DNA of 64,000 nt from assembly GCF_004005475.1 (NCBI RefSeq), contig NZ_RZTZ01000004.1, positions 310,001 to 374,000 of the forward strand. The letters are read 5' to 3'. This DNA comes from Niallia taxi. Lineage in GTDB: Bacteria; Bacillota; Bacilli; Bacillales; Cytobacillaceae. The first letter of the stretch is position 1; every line of letters starts with the position of its first letter. Both the position numbers and the translations under genes were made by a program. The notes below the pieces were generated by a model, which was not told the origin of the DNA, did no database searches, and saw only the letters and a program-made list of their open reading frames with translations. Shown here piece by piece: positions 33,522 through 41,334 of this stretch.

Positions 33522-34292
33522 ATGTCTACATTATTTGATTTAAACGGTAAGGTGGCAGTTGCAGTTGGAGGAAACGGGGTGTTAGGCTCCTCGATGGCAA
33601 TGGGCTTGGCAGAGCATGGTGCGAAGGTAGCCATTGTTGGCCGGAATTTAGATAAAGCCGAAGAGATTGTCCAAGAAATAACCGAGAACGGCGGGATTGC
33701 GAAGGCATTTTTTGCTGATGTCTTAGCAAAGGATTCGTTACTTAAAGCAGCAGATGAAATAGAACAATGGGCTGGCTGCTGGGATATTGTTCTTAACGCA
33801 CCTGGAACGAATAGTGCAACACCTTTTTTTGAAATTGGGATGGATGAATACGATCAAATTATGGATGTTAACTTAAAAGGAATAATTTTAACCTGTCAGA
33901 TTTTTGCGGAGAGAATGATAAAACATGGGAAAAAAGGCAGCATCATTAATATCTCATCTGTTTCTTCCACAACGCCGCTTTCAAGAGTGTTTACTTACTC
34001 TGTTTCAAAGGCAGGGATCAATAGTGTCACACAATTTTTGGCGCGTGAATTCGCTCCAGATGGAATTCGTGTTAATGCCATTATTCCAGGATTTTTCCCG
34101 GCAGAGCAAAACAAGAAAATTCTTGATCAAGAGAGAATAGAAGACATAATGAGGCATACGCCGATGAAACGATTTGGAAGTGCGGAGGAGTTAAAAGGTA
34201 CAACGGTTTGGCTGGCATCAGATAAGGCGTCCAGCTTTGTGACAGGTGCATTGATAAGGGTAGATGGCGGTTTTGGAAGTATGACCATTTAA
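33522..34292 (+). CDS. SDR oxidoreductase, UxuB-like (candidate fructuronate reductase)
   Basis: A 256-residue classical short-chain dehydrogenase. Gly-rich motif GGNGVLGSSMA (about residue 17), catalytic Ser in NISSVSS (about 144), YSVSK Tyr/Lys pair (about 159) and the C-terminal RFGSAEELKGTTVWLASD-x-ASSFVTG and VDGGF blocks. Bacillus D-mannonate oxidoreductase UxuB (YjmF) is an SDR of this kind rather than the long-chain E. coli type. It lies 19 bp after the larA-like gene. Proposed reaction: D-fructuronate + NADH to D-mannonate, linking UxaC to the nickel enzyme. Assignment to SDR is certain; substrate is inferred. Confidence 0.75.
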   Translation: MSTLFDLNGKVAVAVGGNGVLGSSMAMGLAEHGAKVAIVGRNLDKAEEIVQEITENGGIAKAFFADVLAKDSLLKAADEIEQWAGCWDIVLNAPGTNSATPFFEIGMDEYDQIMDVNLKGIILTCQIFAERMIKHGKKGSIINISSVSSTTPLSRVFTYSVSKAGINSVTQFLAREFAPDGIRVNAIIPGFFPAEQNKKILDQERIEDIMRHTPMKRFGSAEELKGTTVWLASDKASSFVTGALIRVDGGFGSMTI

Positions 34293-34342
34293 ATTTCATA
34301 GCCCACCAAAAAAATTAGTACGTGAGAAAGGATGCTGTAGCA

Positions 34343-35152
34343 ATGATTGCAAAAAAATATGAACAGCTAGTGACTATCCTTCAGAAAATGGAGACAGTTG
34401 TTGTTGCATTCTCTGGGGGAGTGGACAGTACATTTTTGTTAAAAGCGGCAGTAGATGCCTTAGGAGCAAGTAATGTGCTTGCCGTTACCGCAGACTCAGA
34501 AACATATCCTACAAGCGAATTGGAAGAGGCGAAGTCACTGGCGCTACATATTGGTGTAAAGCATATCGTTATTGAAACCTCTGAATTAGCGATTCCCGGT
34601 TACTCGGAAAATACAAAAAACAGATGCTACTTTTGCAAAAGCAGTTTGTTCGATCATCTAATTCCAGTTATGGATGAGGCTGGGTTTAACAATGTAATCT
34701 ATGGAGTCATTGCTGATGATATGAATGAATTTAGACCAGGCATGAAAGCCGCGAAGGAAAAAGGGATTCGAGGTCCGCTTCAAGAAGCAAATTTGTTCAA
34801 AGAGGAAATTCGCGAGCTTTCGTTTGAGAAAGGACTGCCAACATGGAATAAACCATCCTTTGCATGCCTGTCCTCAAGAATTGCTTATGGCGATAAAATC
34901 ACAAAGGAAAAGCTTACAAAGGTCGAAAAAGCGGAAGCATTTCTAAAATCACTTCATATTCGTCAAGTGCGAGTTCGAACACATCAGGATATCGCCAGAA
35001 TTGAGGTAGAGCCAGATGATATGAAAATCATCCTCGAAAAAAACAGTTTTATTGTGAGTGCTTTGCAGGATTTCGGCTACAAATATATTACGTTAGATTT
35101 AATAGGATACCAGAGTGGCAGTATGAATAAGTCACTTGTTAAAGAAGGATAA
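34343..35152 (+). CDS. larE: LarE, sulfur insertion enzyme for nickel-pincer cofactor
   Basis: A 269-residue PP-loop ATP pyrophosphatase. The PP-loop AFSGGVDST is at residues 22-30. LarE adenylates and then sulfurises pyridinium-3,5-biscarboxylic acid mononucleotide. Three cysteines, C95 and C98 in RCYFCK and C175 in FACLSS, match the arrangement of [4Fe-4S]-type LarE enzymes; the L. plantarum enzyme instead sacrifices a single cysteine. The start is ATG 34343, after AAGGA; the upstream GTG at 34322 lacks a ribosome site. It lies within the block SDR-larE-larB-larC1-larC2-nickel transporter. Confidence 0.9.
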   Translation: MIAKKYEQLVTILQKMETVVVAFSGGVDSTFLLKAAVDALGASNVLAVTADSETYPTSELEEAKSLALHIGVKHIVIETSELAIPGYSENTKNRCYFCKSSLFDHLIPVMDEAGFNNVIYGVIADDMNEFRPGMKAAKEKGIRGPLQEANLFKEEIRELSFEKGLPTWNKPSFACLSSRIAYGDKITKEKLTKVEKAEAFLKSLHIRQVRVRTHQDIARIEVEPDDMKIILEKNSFIVSALQDFGYKYITLDLIGYQSGSMNKSLVKEG

Positions 35153-35275
35153 CGCAACGCAACAATCTATACCATAGAGTACAGATACAAGCATAAAAGG
35201 GCTACTTAACAAGGAAAAGCGCTGGCCAAATAATGGATGAGGCAATTATAGACTGGATATTTTAGGGGGAGCAAT

Positions 35276-36049
35276 ATGCTGGAGGAAATTTTGTCCCAAG
35301 TTCAAAGTGGAGAATTAAGCGTGAGTGAAGCCAAACAGAAGCTAGCAACATATGAGAATTTAGGATTTGCCAAGGTAGATCATCATCGTAACAAACGTCA
35401 AGGCTTCTCAGAAATCGTTTATGGAGAAGGGAAAGAACCAGAGCATATCATTTCCATCATTCAATCCTTAAGAAACCGGAACAATCAGGTGCTCGTGACG
35501 AGAGTTTCGAAAGAAAAAGCGGAAAAGATACAAGAGGTTTGTCCGGAATTTATCTACAATGAAACAGCTCGTATTTTATATTGGAAAAAGTGGACGGAAA
35601 AGCAAACGGACGATAATGGCTATATTGCTATCATTTGTGCTGGCACATCGGACTTAAAGGTAGCCGAAGAAGCCGCTGTAACAGCAGAAGTGCTCGGTAG
35701 CGAGGTGCGTCGCATATATGATGTGGGCGTGGCAGGAATACACCGCCTCTTCAACCATCTTGAAGAAATTCAAAATGCAACCGTTTCCGTTGTAATTGCT
35801 GGTATGGAGGGGGCGCTGCCAAGCGTGGTTGGCGGACTTGTGTCTCACCCAGTCATTGCTGTGCCGACAAGCGTTGGCTATGGAGCAAATTTCAACGGTT
35901 TATCTGCATTGCTGACAATGCTGAACTCCTGCGCATCAGGAATTAGTGTTGTAAATATTGATAATGGCTTCGGCGGCGGTTATAACGCTGTCTTAATCAA
36001 TCAACTTGCACAAAAAGGAGCACGACAAAATGAAAACGTTATACTTTGA
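35276..36049 (+). CDS. larB: LarB, pyridinium carboxylase/hydrolase
   Basis: A 257-residue protein related at its C-terminus to PurE (AIR carboxylase). It has IICAGTSDLKVAEEAA (about 121), GMEGALPSVVGGLV (about 178) and the conserved cysteine block LNSCASGISVVNIDNGFG (about 218). LarB carboxylates the pyridine ring of nicotinic acid adenine dinucleotide and releases AMP, the first committed step to the nickel-pincer nucleotide. GGGGGAGCAAT precedes the ATG. Its 3' end overlaps larC1 by 20 nt, and 123 non-coding bp separate it from larE. Confidence 0.93.
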   Translation: MLEEILSQVQSGELSVSEAKQKLATYENLGFAKVDHHRNKRQGFSEIVYGEGKEPEHIISIIQSLRNRNNQVLVTRVSKEKAEKIQEVCPEFIYNETARILYWKKWTEKQTDDNGYIAIICAGTSDLKVAEEAAVTAEVLGSEVRRIYDVGVAGIHRLFNHLEEIQNATVSVVIAGMEGALPSVVGGLVSHPVIAVPTSVGYGANFNGLSALLTMLNSCASGISVVNIDNGFGGGYNAVLINQLAQKGARQNENVIL

Positions 36050-37022
36050 TTGTTTTTCTGGCATTAGCGGTGATATGGTAATTGGCGCATTAATTGATGC
36101 AGGCGCAGACCCAGAATTCTTAGCTCAAGAACTGAAAAAGCTTAAGATTGACGATGAATACGAGCTTGTATGGAAGAAGGTTGTGAAAAACGGTATCACA
36201 AGTACAAAATTCGATGTGATTTTGTTGGATAGTATCAGCGTGAATAATGCTGATGATCACAGCCATGAGCATACGCATAGTCACGACCACAGACATGATC
36301 ATAGCCATGAGTATACGCATAGTCACGACCACAGTCATGATCATAGCCATGAGCATGGGCATAGTCACGACCACAGTCATGATCATAGCCATGAGCATAC
36401 GAATAGTCACGACCACAGTCATGATCATAGCCATGAGCATACGCATAGTCACGACCACAGTCATGACCATAGCCATGAGCATACACATAGTCACGGACAC
36501 AGTCATCATCACCGCTCTTATAAAGACATTATGAAGCTTATTCTAGAAGCTGACTTATCGGATAATGTCAAAAATACAGCTTTAAATATTTTTGAAAAAA
36601 TCGGTCGGGCAGAAGGCCATATCCACGGTATGCCCCTTGAACAAGTTCATTTTCATGAGGTTGGTGCAGTAGATTCAATCATTGATATTGTTGGGGCAGC
36701 GATACTTTTTCATCACCTGGAAGTCTCTGTAATTAAGGCTTCAGCGATACCTGTTGGCACAGGTAGAATTAAGATTGATCACGGAATTTATCCTGTTCCT
36801 GCGCCTGCTACTCTTGAAATTTTAAAGGGGATTCCACTTGAACATACAAATATTCGTGGTGAATTAACGACTCCGACTGGAGCTGCAATTGTTGCCGCAT
36901 TGGCAGATGAGTTTAGTGCGTTTCCATCTTTAAAGGTGCAAGGGATTGGCTATGGTGCTGGCACAAAGACCTTTGCCGAACATCCAAATGTGCTGCGTGT
37001 AATTATTGGAGAGCAAGCCTGA
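36030..37022 (+). CDS. larC1: LarC1, N-terminal part of nickel insertase, with large His-rich insert
   Basis: A 330-residue protein matching the N-terminal part of LarC, the CTP-dependent enzyme that inserts nickel into the bis-thiocarboxylate cofactor precursor. MKTLYFDCFSGISGDMVIGALIDAG at the start and VHFHEVGAVDSIIDIVGA (about residue 210) are family hallmarks. Residues 76-159 are six tandem 14-residue repeats of the type DHSHEHTHSHDHSH, far longer than usual and probably a nickel-storing segment like those of HypB. The start is ATG 36030, after AAAAGGAG. The frame ends in TGA at 37020 and LarC2 follows separately. Confidence 0.9.
   Translation: MKTLYFDCFSGISGDMVIGALIDAGADPEFLAQELKKLKIDDEYELVWKKVVKNGITSTKFDVILLDSISVNNADDHSHEHTHSHDHRHDHSHEYTHSHDHSHDHSHEHGHSHDHSHDHSHEHTNSHDHSHDHSHEHTHSHDHSHDHSHEHTHSHGHSHHHRSYKDIMKLILEADLSDNVKNTALNIFEKIGRAEGHIHGMPLEQVHFHEVGAVDSIIDIVGAAILFHHLEVSVIKASAIPVGTGRIKIDHGIYPVPAPATLEILKGIPLEHTNIRGELTTPTGAAIVAALADEFSAFPSLKVQGIGYGAGTKTFAEHPNVLRVIIGEQA
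36255..36506 (+). repeat. Six tandem 42-bp repeats encoding a His-rich segment
   Basis: Units begin at 36255, 36297, 36339, 36381, 36423 and 36465, each starting GAT-CA(C/T)-AGCCATGAG and ending CACAGTCAT or close. The repeats are in frame (14 codons) and near-identical at the DNA level, with scattered substitutions, indicating recent expansion. Copy number is likely to vary between strains. Confidence 0.95.
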
Positions 37023-37047
37023 CCATTTTAGAGAGGAGACTAAATAA

Positions 37048-37521
37048 ATGAAAGCTCTTCCTCCAAATGAAGAGCATGTCGATGAAGATATGCTGAAAAT
37101 AGAGGTTAACTTGGATGATATTTCTGGAGAAGTACTTGGTTATGTGATGGATTTATTGTTTGCAAGTGGCGCTAACGATGTCTATTATTCACCGATTTAT
37201 ATGAAGAAAAATCGGCCGGGAATCTTGCTGCAAATGCTGTGTTCTCTGCAGAAATTAGGAGAAATGAAGGAGATTCTTTTTAGGGAAACGACAACACTGG
37301 GTATACGTTATTACCCATTGACCGTCCACCGCCTTGAACGAAAGTTTCGAGAGGTCGAAACAGAGTGGGGGATAGTAAAAGTGAAAGAAGGTATCCTTCA
37401 GGGACAGATTGTACAATCGGCACCAGAGTATGAAGATTGTAAAAAAATAGCGATGCATCACCAAGTCCCACTGAAAAAGGTATATGAACAAGTGTGGAGA
37501 AATGGGGAAGTCAGAAAATAA
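37048..37521 (+). CDS. larC2: LarC2, C-terminal part of nickel insertase
   Basis: A 157-residue protein with the C-terminal LarC block (DEDMLKIEVNLDDISGEVLG, ANDVYYSPIYMKKNRPG, LFRETTTLGIRYY). It supplies the CTP-binding half in full-length LarC. It is in a different frame from larC1 and has its own AGGAG (37034-37038) and ATG. An in-frame TAA at 37045 lies immediately before the ATG, so a simple frameshift fusion with larC1, as in L. plantarum, is excluded in this sequence. The two halves must assemble as separate subunits, or fusion is lost. Confidence 0.85.
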   Translation: MKALPPNEEHVDEDMLKIEVNLDDISGEVLGYVMDLLFASGANDVYYSPIYMKKNRPGILLQMLCSLQKLGEMKEILFRETTTLGIRYYPLTVHRLERKFREVETEWGIVKVKEGILQGQIVQSAPEYEDCKKIAMHHQVPLKKVYEQVWRNGEVRK

Positions 37522-37534
37522 AGGGGAGCCTGTG

Positions 37535-38179
37535 ATGATTATTCAATTCATTTCCGTATTATTATTAGGATTAATCCTTGGCATAAAGCATTCATTAGAA
37601 CCAGACCATATTATTGCAGTATCTACCATTGTCAGTAAGGATAAAAGACTTTCCAGATCAACATTGGCAGGTGCCTTTTGGGGAATCGGCCATACAGCTA
37701 CATTATTTGTATTTGGCATCTTAATTGTTTTGCTGAAAGGGGAACTAGCTGATAAATGGGTGATGTCCCTCGAATTTATAGTAGGAATTATGCTTGTCTA
37801 TTTAGGAAGCAAAAATTTGCTGTTTTATACAAACAGGAATGTAAAACAGCCGACTGAACGAACATCACTTATTAAAGTTACGTTAATTGGAATAATTCAT
37901 GGACTTGCAGGAAGTGCTGCAATGGTGTTATTAACTATGTCCACAGTTTCAACTGTTTGGCAATGTGCCTTGTACATATTAGTTTTTGGTATAGGAACAA
38001 TAATCGGCATGCTTATTTTTACCACCATAATTGGTATTCCATTTGTATACAGCAGTAAAAGCATTACTACAAATAAGCTTTTAGTAAGATTTGCCGGGTC
38101 GGTTAGCTTTGCATTTGGTGTTTACTATATGTACTCTATTGGAATAACAGATGGCTTATTTAAATTATGGATAAAATAG
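37535..38179 (+). CDS. Nickel transporter (UreH/HupN-like NiCoT-related)
   Basis: A 214-residue membrane protein with about six hydrophobic segments. The N-terminal helix carries GIKHSLEPDHIIAVST, a form of the H-x4-DH metal signature of nickel/cobalt permeases, and GIGHTATLFVFG follows. Short members are called UreH or SfaA-like. AGGGGAG at 37522-37528 favours ATG 37535 over the adjacent GTG. As the last gene of the lar block it would supply nickel to LarC and LarA. Cobalt is possible in principle, but the context points to nickel. Confidence 0.85.
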   Translation: MIIQFISVLLLGLILGIKHSLEPDHIIAVSTIVSKDKRLSRSTLAGAFWGIGHTATLFVFGILIVLLKGELADKWVMSLEFIVGIMLVYLGSKNLLFYTNRNVKQPTERTSLIKVTLIGIIHGLAGSAAMVLLTMSTVSTVWQCALYILVFGIGTIIGMLIFTTIIGIPFVYSSKSITTNKLLVRFAGSVSFAFGVYYMYSIGITDGLFKLWIK

Positions 38180-38202
38180 TAAGCTTCAGAGAACTAAATG
38201 AT

Positions 38203-38245
38203 AAAAAAATGCCCACGGTAGAAGTACCCTTGGGCATTGTTATTT
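38203..38245. terminator. Bidirectional terminator after the lar block
   Basis: AATGCCCA (38208-38215) pairs with TGGGCATT (38231-38238), with an inner GGTA/TACC pairing, an A-run before and T residues after. It is shared with the convergent chemoreceptor gene. Confidence 0.85.
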
Positions 38246-39947
38246 ACCTATTATTATCTTCCGTTACCTTAAAGCGATGAACCAACTTTTCAAGCTCATC
38301 GGATAGTTTGGATAAGGCTGTAGCTGACGATGAAACTTCTTGGAATGATGCAGTTTGTTCTTCTGTAGCTGCTGCAACCTCTTCTGTGTTAGCCAACGTT
38401 TTGTTCGAGCTTTGAGCGATTTCTTCCATCGATTGCTGAACACCTTGGACCTCTGTTGTAATCTGGTCTGAAGTTGAGGCAACATCCTTAATATGACCAG
38501 CAACCACCTCAATGCTTTCAAGAATTTCTTTAATATGCGAATTTGTTCGTTCAGAAAGCTTAATACCAGAATCCACATTTTCTTTAACTAGAATCATATT
38601 CCCGACAGTTTCTGAAGAATGGCTCTGAATAGAGTTTATTAGTGTGTCGATATGGTTAGCAGAATTGCTTGTCATATCTGCCAGCTTTCGTACTTCATCT
38701 GCAACGATGGCAAACCCTTTGCCATGCTCACCTGCTCTTGCAGCCTCAATGGCAGCATTTAATGCAAGTAAATTCGTTTGTCCAGAAATTTCCTGGATAT
38801 TGCTTAGCGATTCTTTAATTTCATTTATGCTCGACACTAATGAGTGAAGACCATTTTCTGCTAATCCAACGGAATGGTGAATGGTATCCATTTGCCCAAG
38901 CATTTCTGACATCGCTTGTTCACCATCGTTTGCTTTGCCTTTAATCCGATCAGACTCTTGTGCAACATGATTAGCTTTCGTTGACACATTTTGAACATTT
39001 TGCAGGGAGTTATTTACTCTGTTTAAACTATGCTGTGCAGCAGTATTTTGGTCATTACTGATTTCGGTAATCATTTGAACAGCATCTGCAACCTGTTCTG
39101 CTGTCACCCTTGATTGCTCCATGCTAGCTGCAAGCTCATCAGAGGATTGCGCAACATCCTTGGATGTTTGGCCAACTTGCGTAATCATGTCTTTTAGTGA
39201 TTGTACAAATTCATTAAAAGAAGATGCCAGACTAGCAAATTCATTTCTACCACTAACCTTGACTTGTTTTGTCAAATCTCCATCACCGGAAGCAATTTCT
39301 ACCATCTGCTTATTCATTATGTTCAATGGACGCAAAATGGAGCGTAGGAGAACGAAACCTAATACGATGCTTAAAGCTGCTGCAGCAATAATAATCGTAA
39401 TTAATGTAGTTCTAGCAATATCAGTGTTCTTTTCGTTATCTGCTTCAATTTGGATAACAGCTGTGTTAATTTGTTCTACAAGCGTATTGACTGCAGGGTC
39501 AAGCACTTCTTTTCTTAAATCTCTTAAGTCACCAAAATGTAATGCCTCTGCATTAGAAGGATTATCGCTAAACGTATTGACTACATTGTCGCTCATTGTT
39601 GTATAGGATTGAATGCTTGCTGCTAATTGTTGAATGCTTTTTTTATATTCTTGATAATTCGCAAGCTTTTCCATAGAAGTAAGTGTGGCTTCTATATCTG
39701 CTGCCTTTTCGTTAATTCCATCTGTATATTGGTTGTCTCCAGTCAGCAAGAAGCCTCTTTCATCATTGGACATTCCTGCTAAACGATATTGGACATGTGT
39801 AACGAGACGTTGCATTTCTTTCGCCTCATTTAATTTTACATAATTATCTTCTGCATTATGAAGACTGTAATTACTGTAAACACCTATACTAACTAAAGAC
39901 AGAAGCAATACAGTCAGTATTAAGATTAATTGTGTTTTAATTTTCAT
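38244..39947 (-). CDS. Methyl-accepting chemotaxis protein with CHASE3 sensor
   Basis: A 567-residue chemoreceptor. TM1 is at about residues 4-26, a CHASE3-type helical extracellular domain spans about 38-180 ([17 protein letters not shown]), TM2 about 183-204, and HAMP follows to about 258. The signalling domain contains the invariant hairpin tip [27 protein letters not shown]. It couples to CheA/CheW to bias the flagellar motor. A sigma-D-like -10 element lies upstream. It is monocistronic and unrelated to its neighbours; no ligand can be proposed. Confidence 0.93.
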   Translation of the reverse strand: MKIKTQLILILTVLLLSLVSIGVYSNYSLHNAEDNYVKLNEAKEMQRLVTHVQYRLAGMSNDERGFLLTGDNQYTDGINEKAADIEATLTSMEKLANYQEYKKSIQQLAASIQSYTTMSDNVVNTFSDNPSNAEALHFGDLRDLRKEVLDPAVNTLVEQINTAVIQIEADNEKNTDIARTTLITIIIAAAALSIVLGFVLLRSILRPLNIMNKQMVEIASGDGDLTKQVKVSGRNEFASLASSFNEFVQSLKDMITQVGQTSKDVAQSSDELAASMEQSRVTAEQVADAVQMITEISNDQNTAAQHSLNRVNNSLQNVQNVSTKANHVAQESDRIKGKANDGEQAMSEMLGQMDTIHHSVGLAENGLHSLVSSINEIKESLSNIQEISGQTNLLALNAAIEAARAGEHGKGFAIVADEVRKLADMTSNSANHIDTLINSIQSHSSETVGNMILVKENVDSGIKLSERTNSHIKEILESIEVVAGHIKDVASTSDQITTEVQGVQQSMEEIAQSSNKTLANTEEVAAATEEQTASFQEVSSSATALSKLSDELEKLVHRFKVTEDNNR

Positions 39948-39985
39948 TCTTCGACCTCACTTTATAAGCTTATATTACTATTTCT

Positions 39986-39993
39986 ATATCGGA
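39986..39993 (-). promoter_or_regulatory. Sigma-D-like -10 element of the chemoreceptor gene
   Basis: On the minus strand TCCGATAT matches the sigma-D -10 (GCCGATAT) at seven of eight positions, about 40 bp before the start codon. The -35 region is a poor match to TAAA. Confidence 0.45.
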
Positions 39994-40117
39994 TAGTTTA
40001 TTGAAAAGTGAAGAGAGGTTTAAATGAAATGACATATGTATAGAAAATTTCGATTTTGGTAGAAAGGGTAGTAATAAGAGGAGTCTGTTTCTAACACTTA
40101 TTGAAAATTCTCTAGAG

Positions 40118-40165
40118 CTAACAACAAAAGCTAAATAGACTTAGTTTAGTTAGCTTTTGCTGTTT
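40118..40165 (-). terminator. Terminator of the minus-strand coat gene pair
   Basis: CAAAAGCTAA (40125-40134) pairs with TTAGCTTTTG (40150-40159). On the minus strand the hairpin is followed by a T/G-rich tail. Confidence 0.6.
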
Positions 40166-40177
40166 GTTTCATTTGGT

Positions 40178-40486
40178 TTACTGGCTCTGTTTATTGGGAA
40201 GGCTTAAGGCGGTGTCAGCTGTTTGTAAATCAACCTGCAGCTGTTCGTTCACATCGGCAGGATAATAGTAGCCGTTTGTAACCATATAGTCACTTATTTT
40301 GCTATGCAGGTTAATAGCATCATGTAATTGCTTGTTTAACACCTCACGGACCTCTGGTGTTGCTGCTTCTGTTATAGCAAATGCATAGTTTTTGATACCA
40401 GACTTTGCAGAGATCAATAAATCTGTTGCGATTACTTGATCTGTTATATCGCCTAAGCCGACAAGATTCTGCATAAATCCATTCAT
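40178..40486 (-). CDS. CotF-like spore coat protein (YraF/YraD type), 102 aa
   Basis: A short helical protein of the spore coat CotF-like family, with the pattern DLLISAKSGIKNYAFAITEAATPEVREVLNKQL followed by a YYYPADV segment. It overlaps the preceding 69-residue gene by the ATGA arrangement, so the two are translationally coupled. The homologous pair at 41107-41695 lies in the opposite direction. Role: component of the forespore coat, by family resemblance. Confidence 0.75.
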   Translation of the reverse strand: MNGFMQNLVGLGDITDQVIATDLLISAKSGIKNYAFAITEAATPEVREVLNKQLHDAINLHSKISDYMVTNGYYYPADVNEQLQVDLQTADTALSLPNKQSQ

Positions 40487-40692
40487 ATTAAAGTTCCTCC
40501 TTGCTGTGCCAGCAAGCTTCTGAGTGCTTGCACTGCTTCACGAGACTGTGCTGCGTCTTCATTAAGAATATCTTGTAGAAGGGCATCTTTTGCTAATGTG
40601 CCCATAGTTGTTGATTTAGTTAGACATGCGTTTTTAAATGTAAGAAGTTCATGAAGCTCAAGGCTTTCATGTATTCCTAAATTTTTTGGCAT
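40483..40692 (-). CDS. Small CotF-like/YraG-type coat protein, 69 aa
   Basis: A 69-residue helical protein with LELHELLTFKNACLTKS, closely matching the 75-residue protein at 41107 (LELHEMLNFKTTCVIKS). Such short proteins sit directly upstream of CotF-like partners in the yraG-yraF arrangement of B. subtilis. AGGAGGATTTTCAAT precedes the ATG on the minus strand. Confidence 0.75.
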   Translation of the reverse strand: MPKNLGIHESLELHELLTFKNACLTKSTTMGTLAKDALLQDILNEDAAQSREAVQALRSLLAQQGGTLI

Positions 40693-40862
40693 ATTGAAAA
40701 TCCTCCTTCATTACACATAACAATAATCTCTGTTATATTCTCACGAATGCATATCATTATGCATACATCTCAAGTCGAAGCGATTTGTATTCCCTGCTAA
40801 TTCCACTTATTTTTCTGACAGAATTTCACATAATACCAAATAAGTGAAATGAGGTGGGAAAA

Positions 40863-40982
40863 ATGCCTAATGGCAGAGGAACACATGGCTATGCAAACCC
40901 TGAATCTTTTGATCCTAAAAGGAAAGTGTAAGAAAGACCGAGCAAAAATGAATTCAAACAACAAAAACCAAAAAATAAGTAA
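40863..40982 (+). pseudogene. Very small gene, apparently interrupted by an in-frame stop
   Basis: ATG 40863 is preceded by GAGGTGGGAAAA and encodes MPNGRGTHGYANPESFDPKR plus KV before a TAA at 40929. The same frame continues as 16 basic residues (ERPSKNEFKQQKPKNK) to a second TAA at 40980, and a terminator hairpin follows. The composition resembles small spore proteins. It could be a nonsense-mutated 39-residue gene or a genuine 22-residue peptide with chance continuation. Confidence 0.4.
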
Positions 40983-40989
40983 AAACTCC

Positions 40990-41025
40990 TGACTTCAACA
41001 GTTAAAATTGTTGAAGTAATTTGTA
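40990..41025 (+). terminator. Terminator after the small interrupted gene
   Basis: ACTTCAACA (40992-41000) pairs with TGTTGAAGT-like sequence to 41017, followed by AATTTGTAT. Confidence 0.55.
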
Positions 41026-41106
41026 TATAATGGGAAGTCTTGTCGAGACCGCATAAAGGAACGAAAAAAACGAAAAATACATTAGTAAATTTATGGAGGT
41101 GAGTAT

Positions 41107-41334
41107 ATGGAGACTAATGGCTTAGCCAACCATGAGACATTAGAACTGCATGAAATGCTGAATTTCAAGACTACCTGTGTTATTAAATCGAAAATGATGT
41201 CAGGGGTCGTTTTTGATCAAGAATTAAAAGCATTAATGGAAAAGGATGTGCAGCAATCCATCCAAGCACTGGAGTATTTACAGAACTTTTATAAAATGCC
41301 GAATCCAGCTGCGGAGGTGAATTACAATGATTAA
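41107..41334 (+). CDS. Small CotF-like/YraG-type coat protein, 75 aa
   Basis: A 75-residue helical protein, homologous to the minus-strand 69-residue protein (shared LELHEMLNF, then CVIKS). GGAGGTGAGTAT precedes the ATG, and the stop overlaps the start of the next gene. First gene of a yraG-yraF-adhB-like unit. Confidence 0.75.
   Translation: METNGLANHETLELHEMLNFKTTCVIKSKMMSGVVFDQELKALMEKDVQQSIQALEYLQNFYKMPNPAAEVNYND

Larger units (their letters stand above)
40693..41106. other. Divergent region between coat gene pairs
   Basis: Holds the promoters of both divergent coat operons and, on the plus strand, a very small interrupted frame (40863-40982) with its own ribosome site and terminator. 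Nothing else was recognised. Confidence 0.5.

Noticed and set aside
35153-35275. Nickel/cobalt riboswitch in the larE-larB gap
   Set aside because: I could not find the conserved purine-rich junction and stems of the NiCo riboswitch; the 123-bp gap shows no clear hairpin.
36255-36506. CRISPR-like array, because of regularly spaced near-identical repeats
   Set aside because: The 42-bp units are contiguous with no unique spacers, are a multiple of three, and encode an in-frame His-rich segment of LarC1.
36120-36534. Long antisense and alternative-frame open frames across the His-rich repeats
   Set aside because: They are by-products of the repeat's codon periodicity, have Met/Val- or Tyr/Asp-monotonous composition and lack ribosome sites.
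37015-37050. Programmed frameshift joining larC1 and larC2
   Set aside because: The +1 frame meets TAA at 37045 before the larC2 ATG, so a single shift near the larC1 stop cannot give a fused protein.
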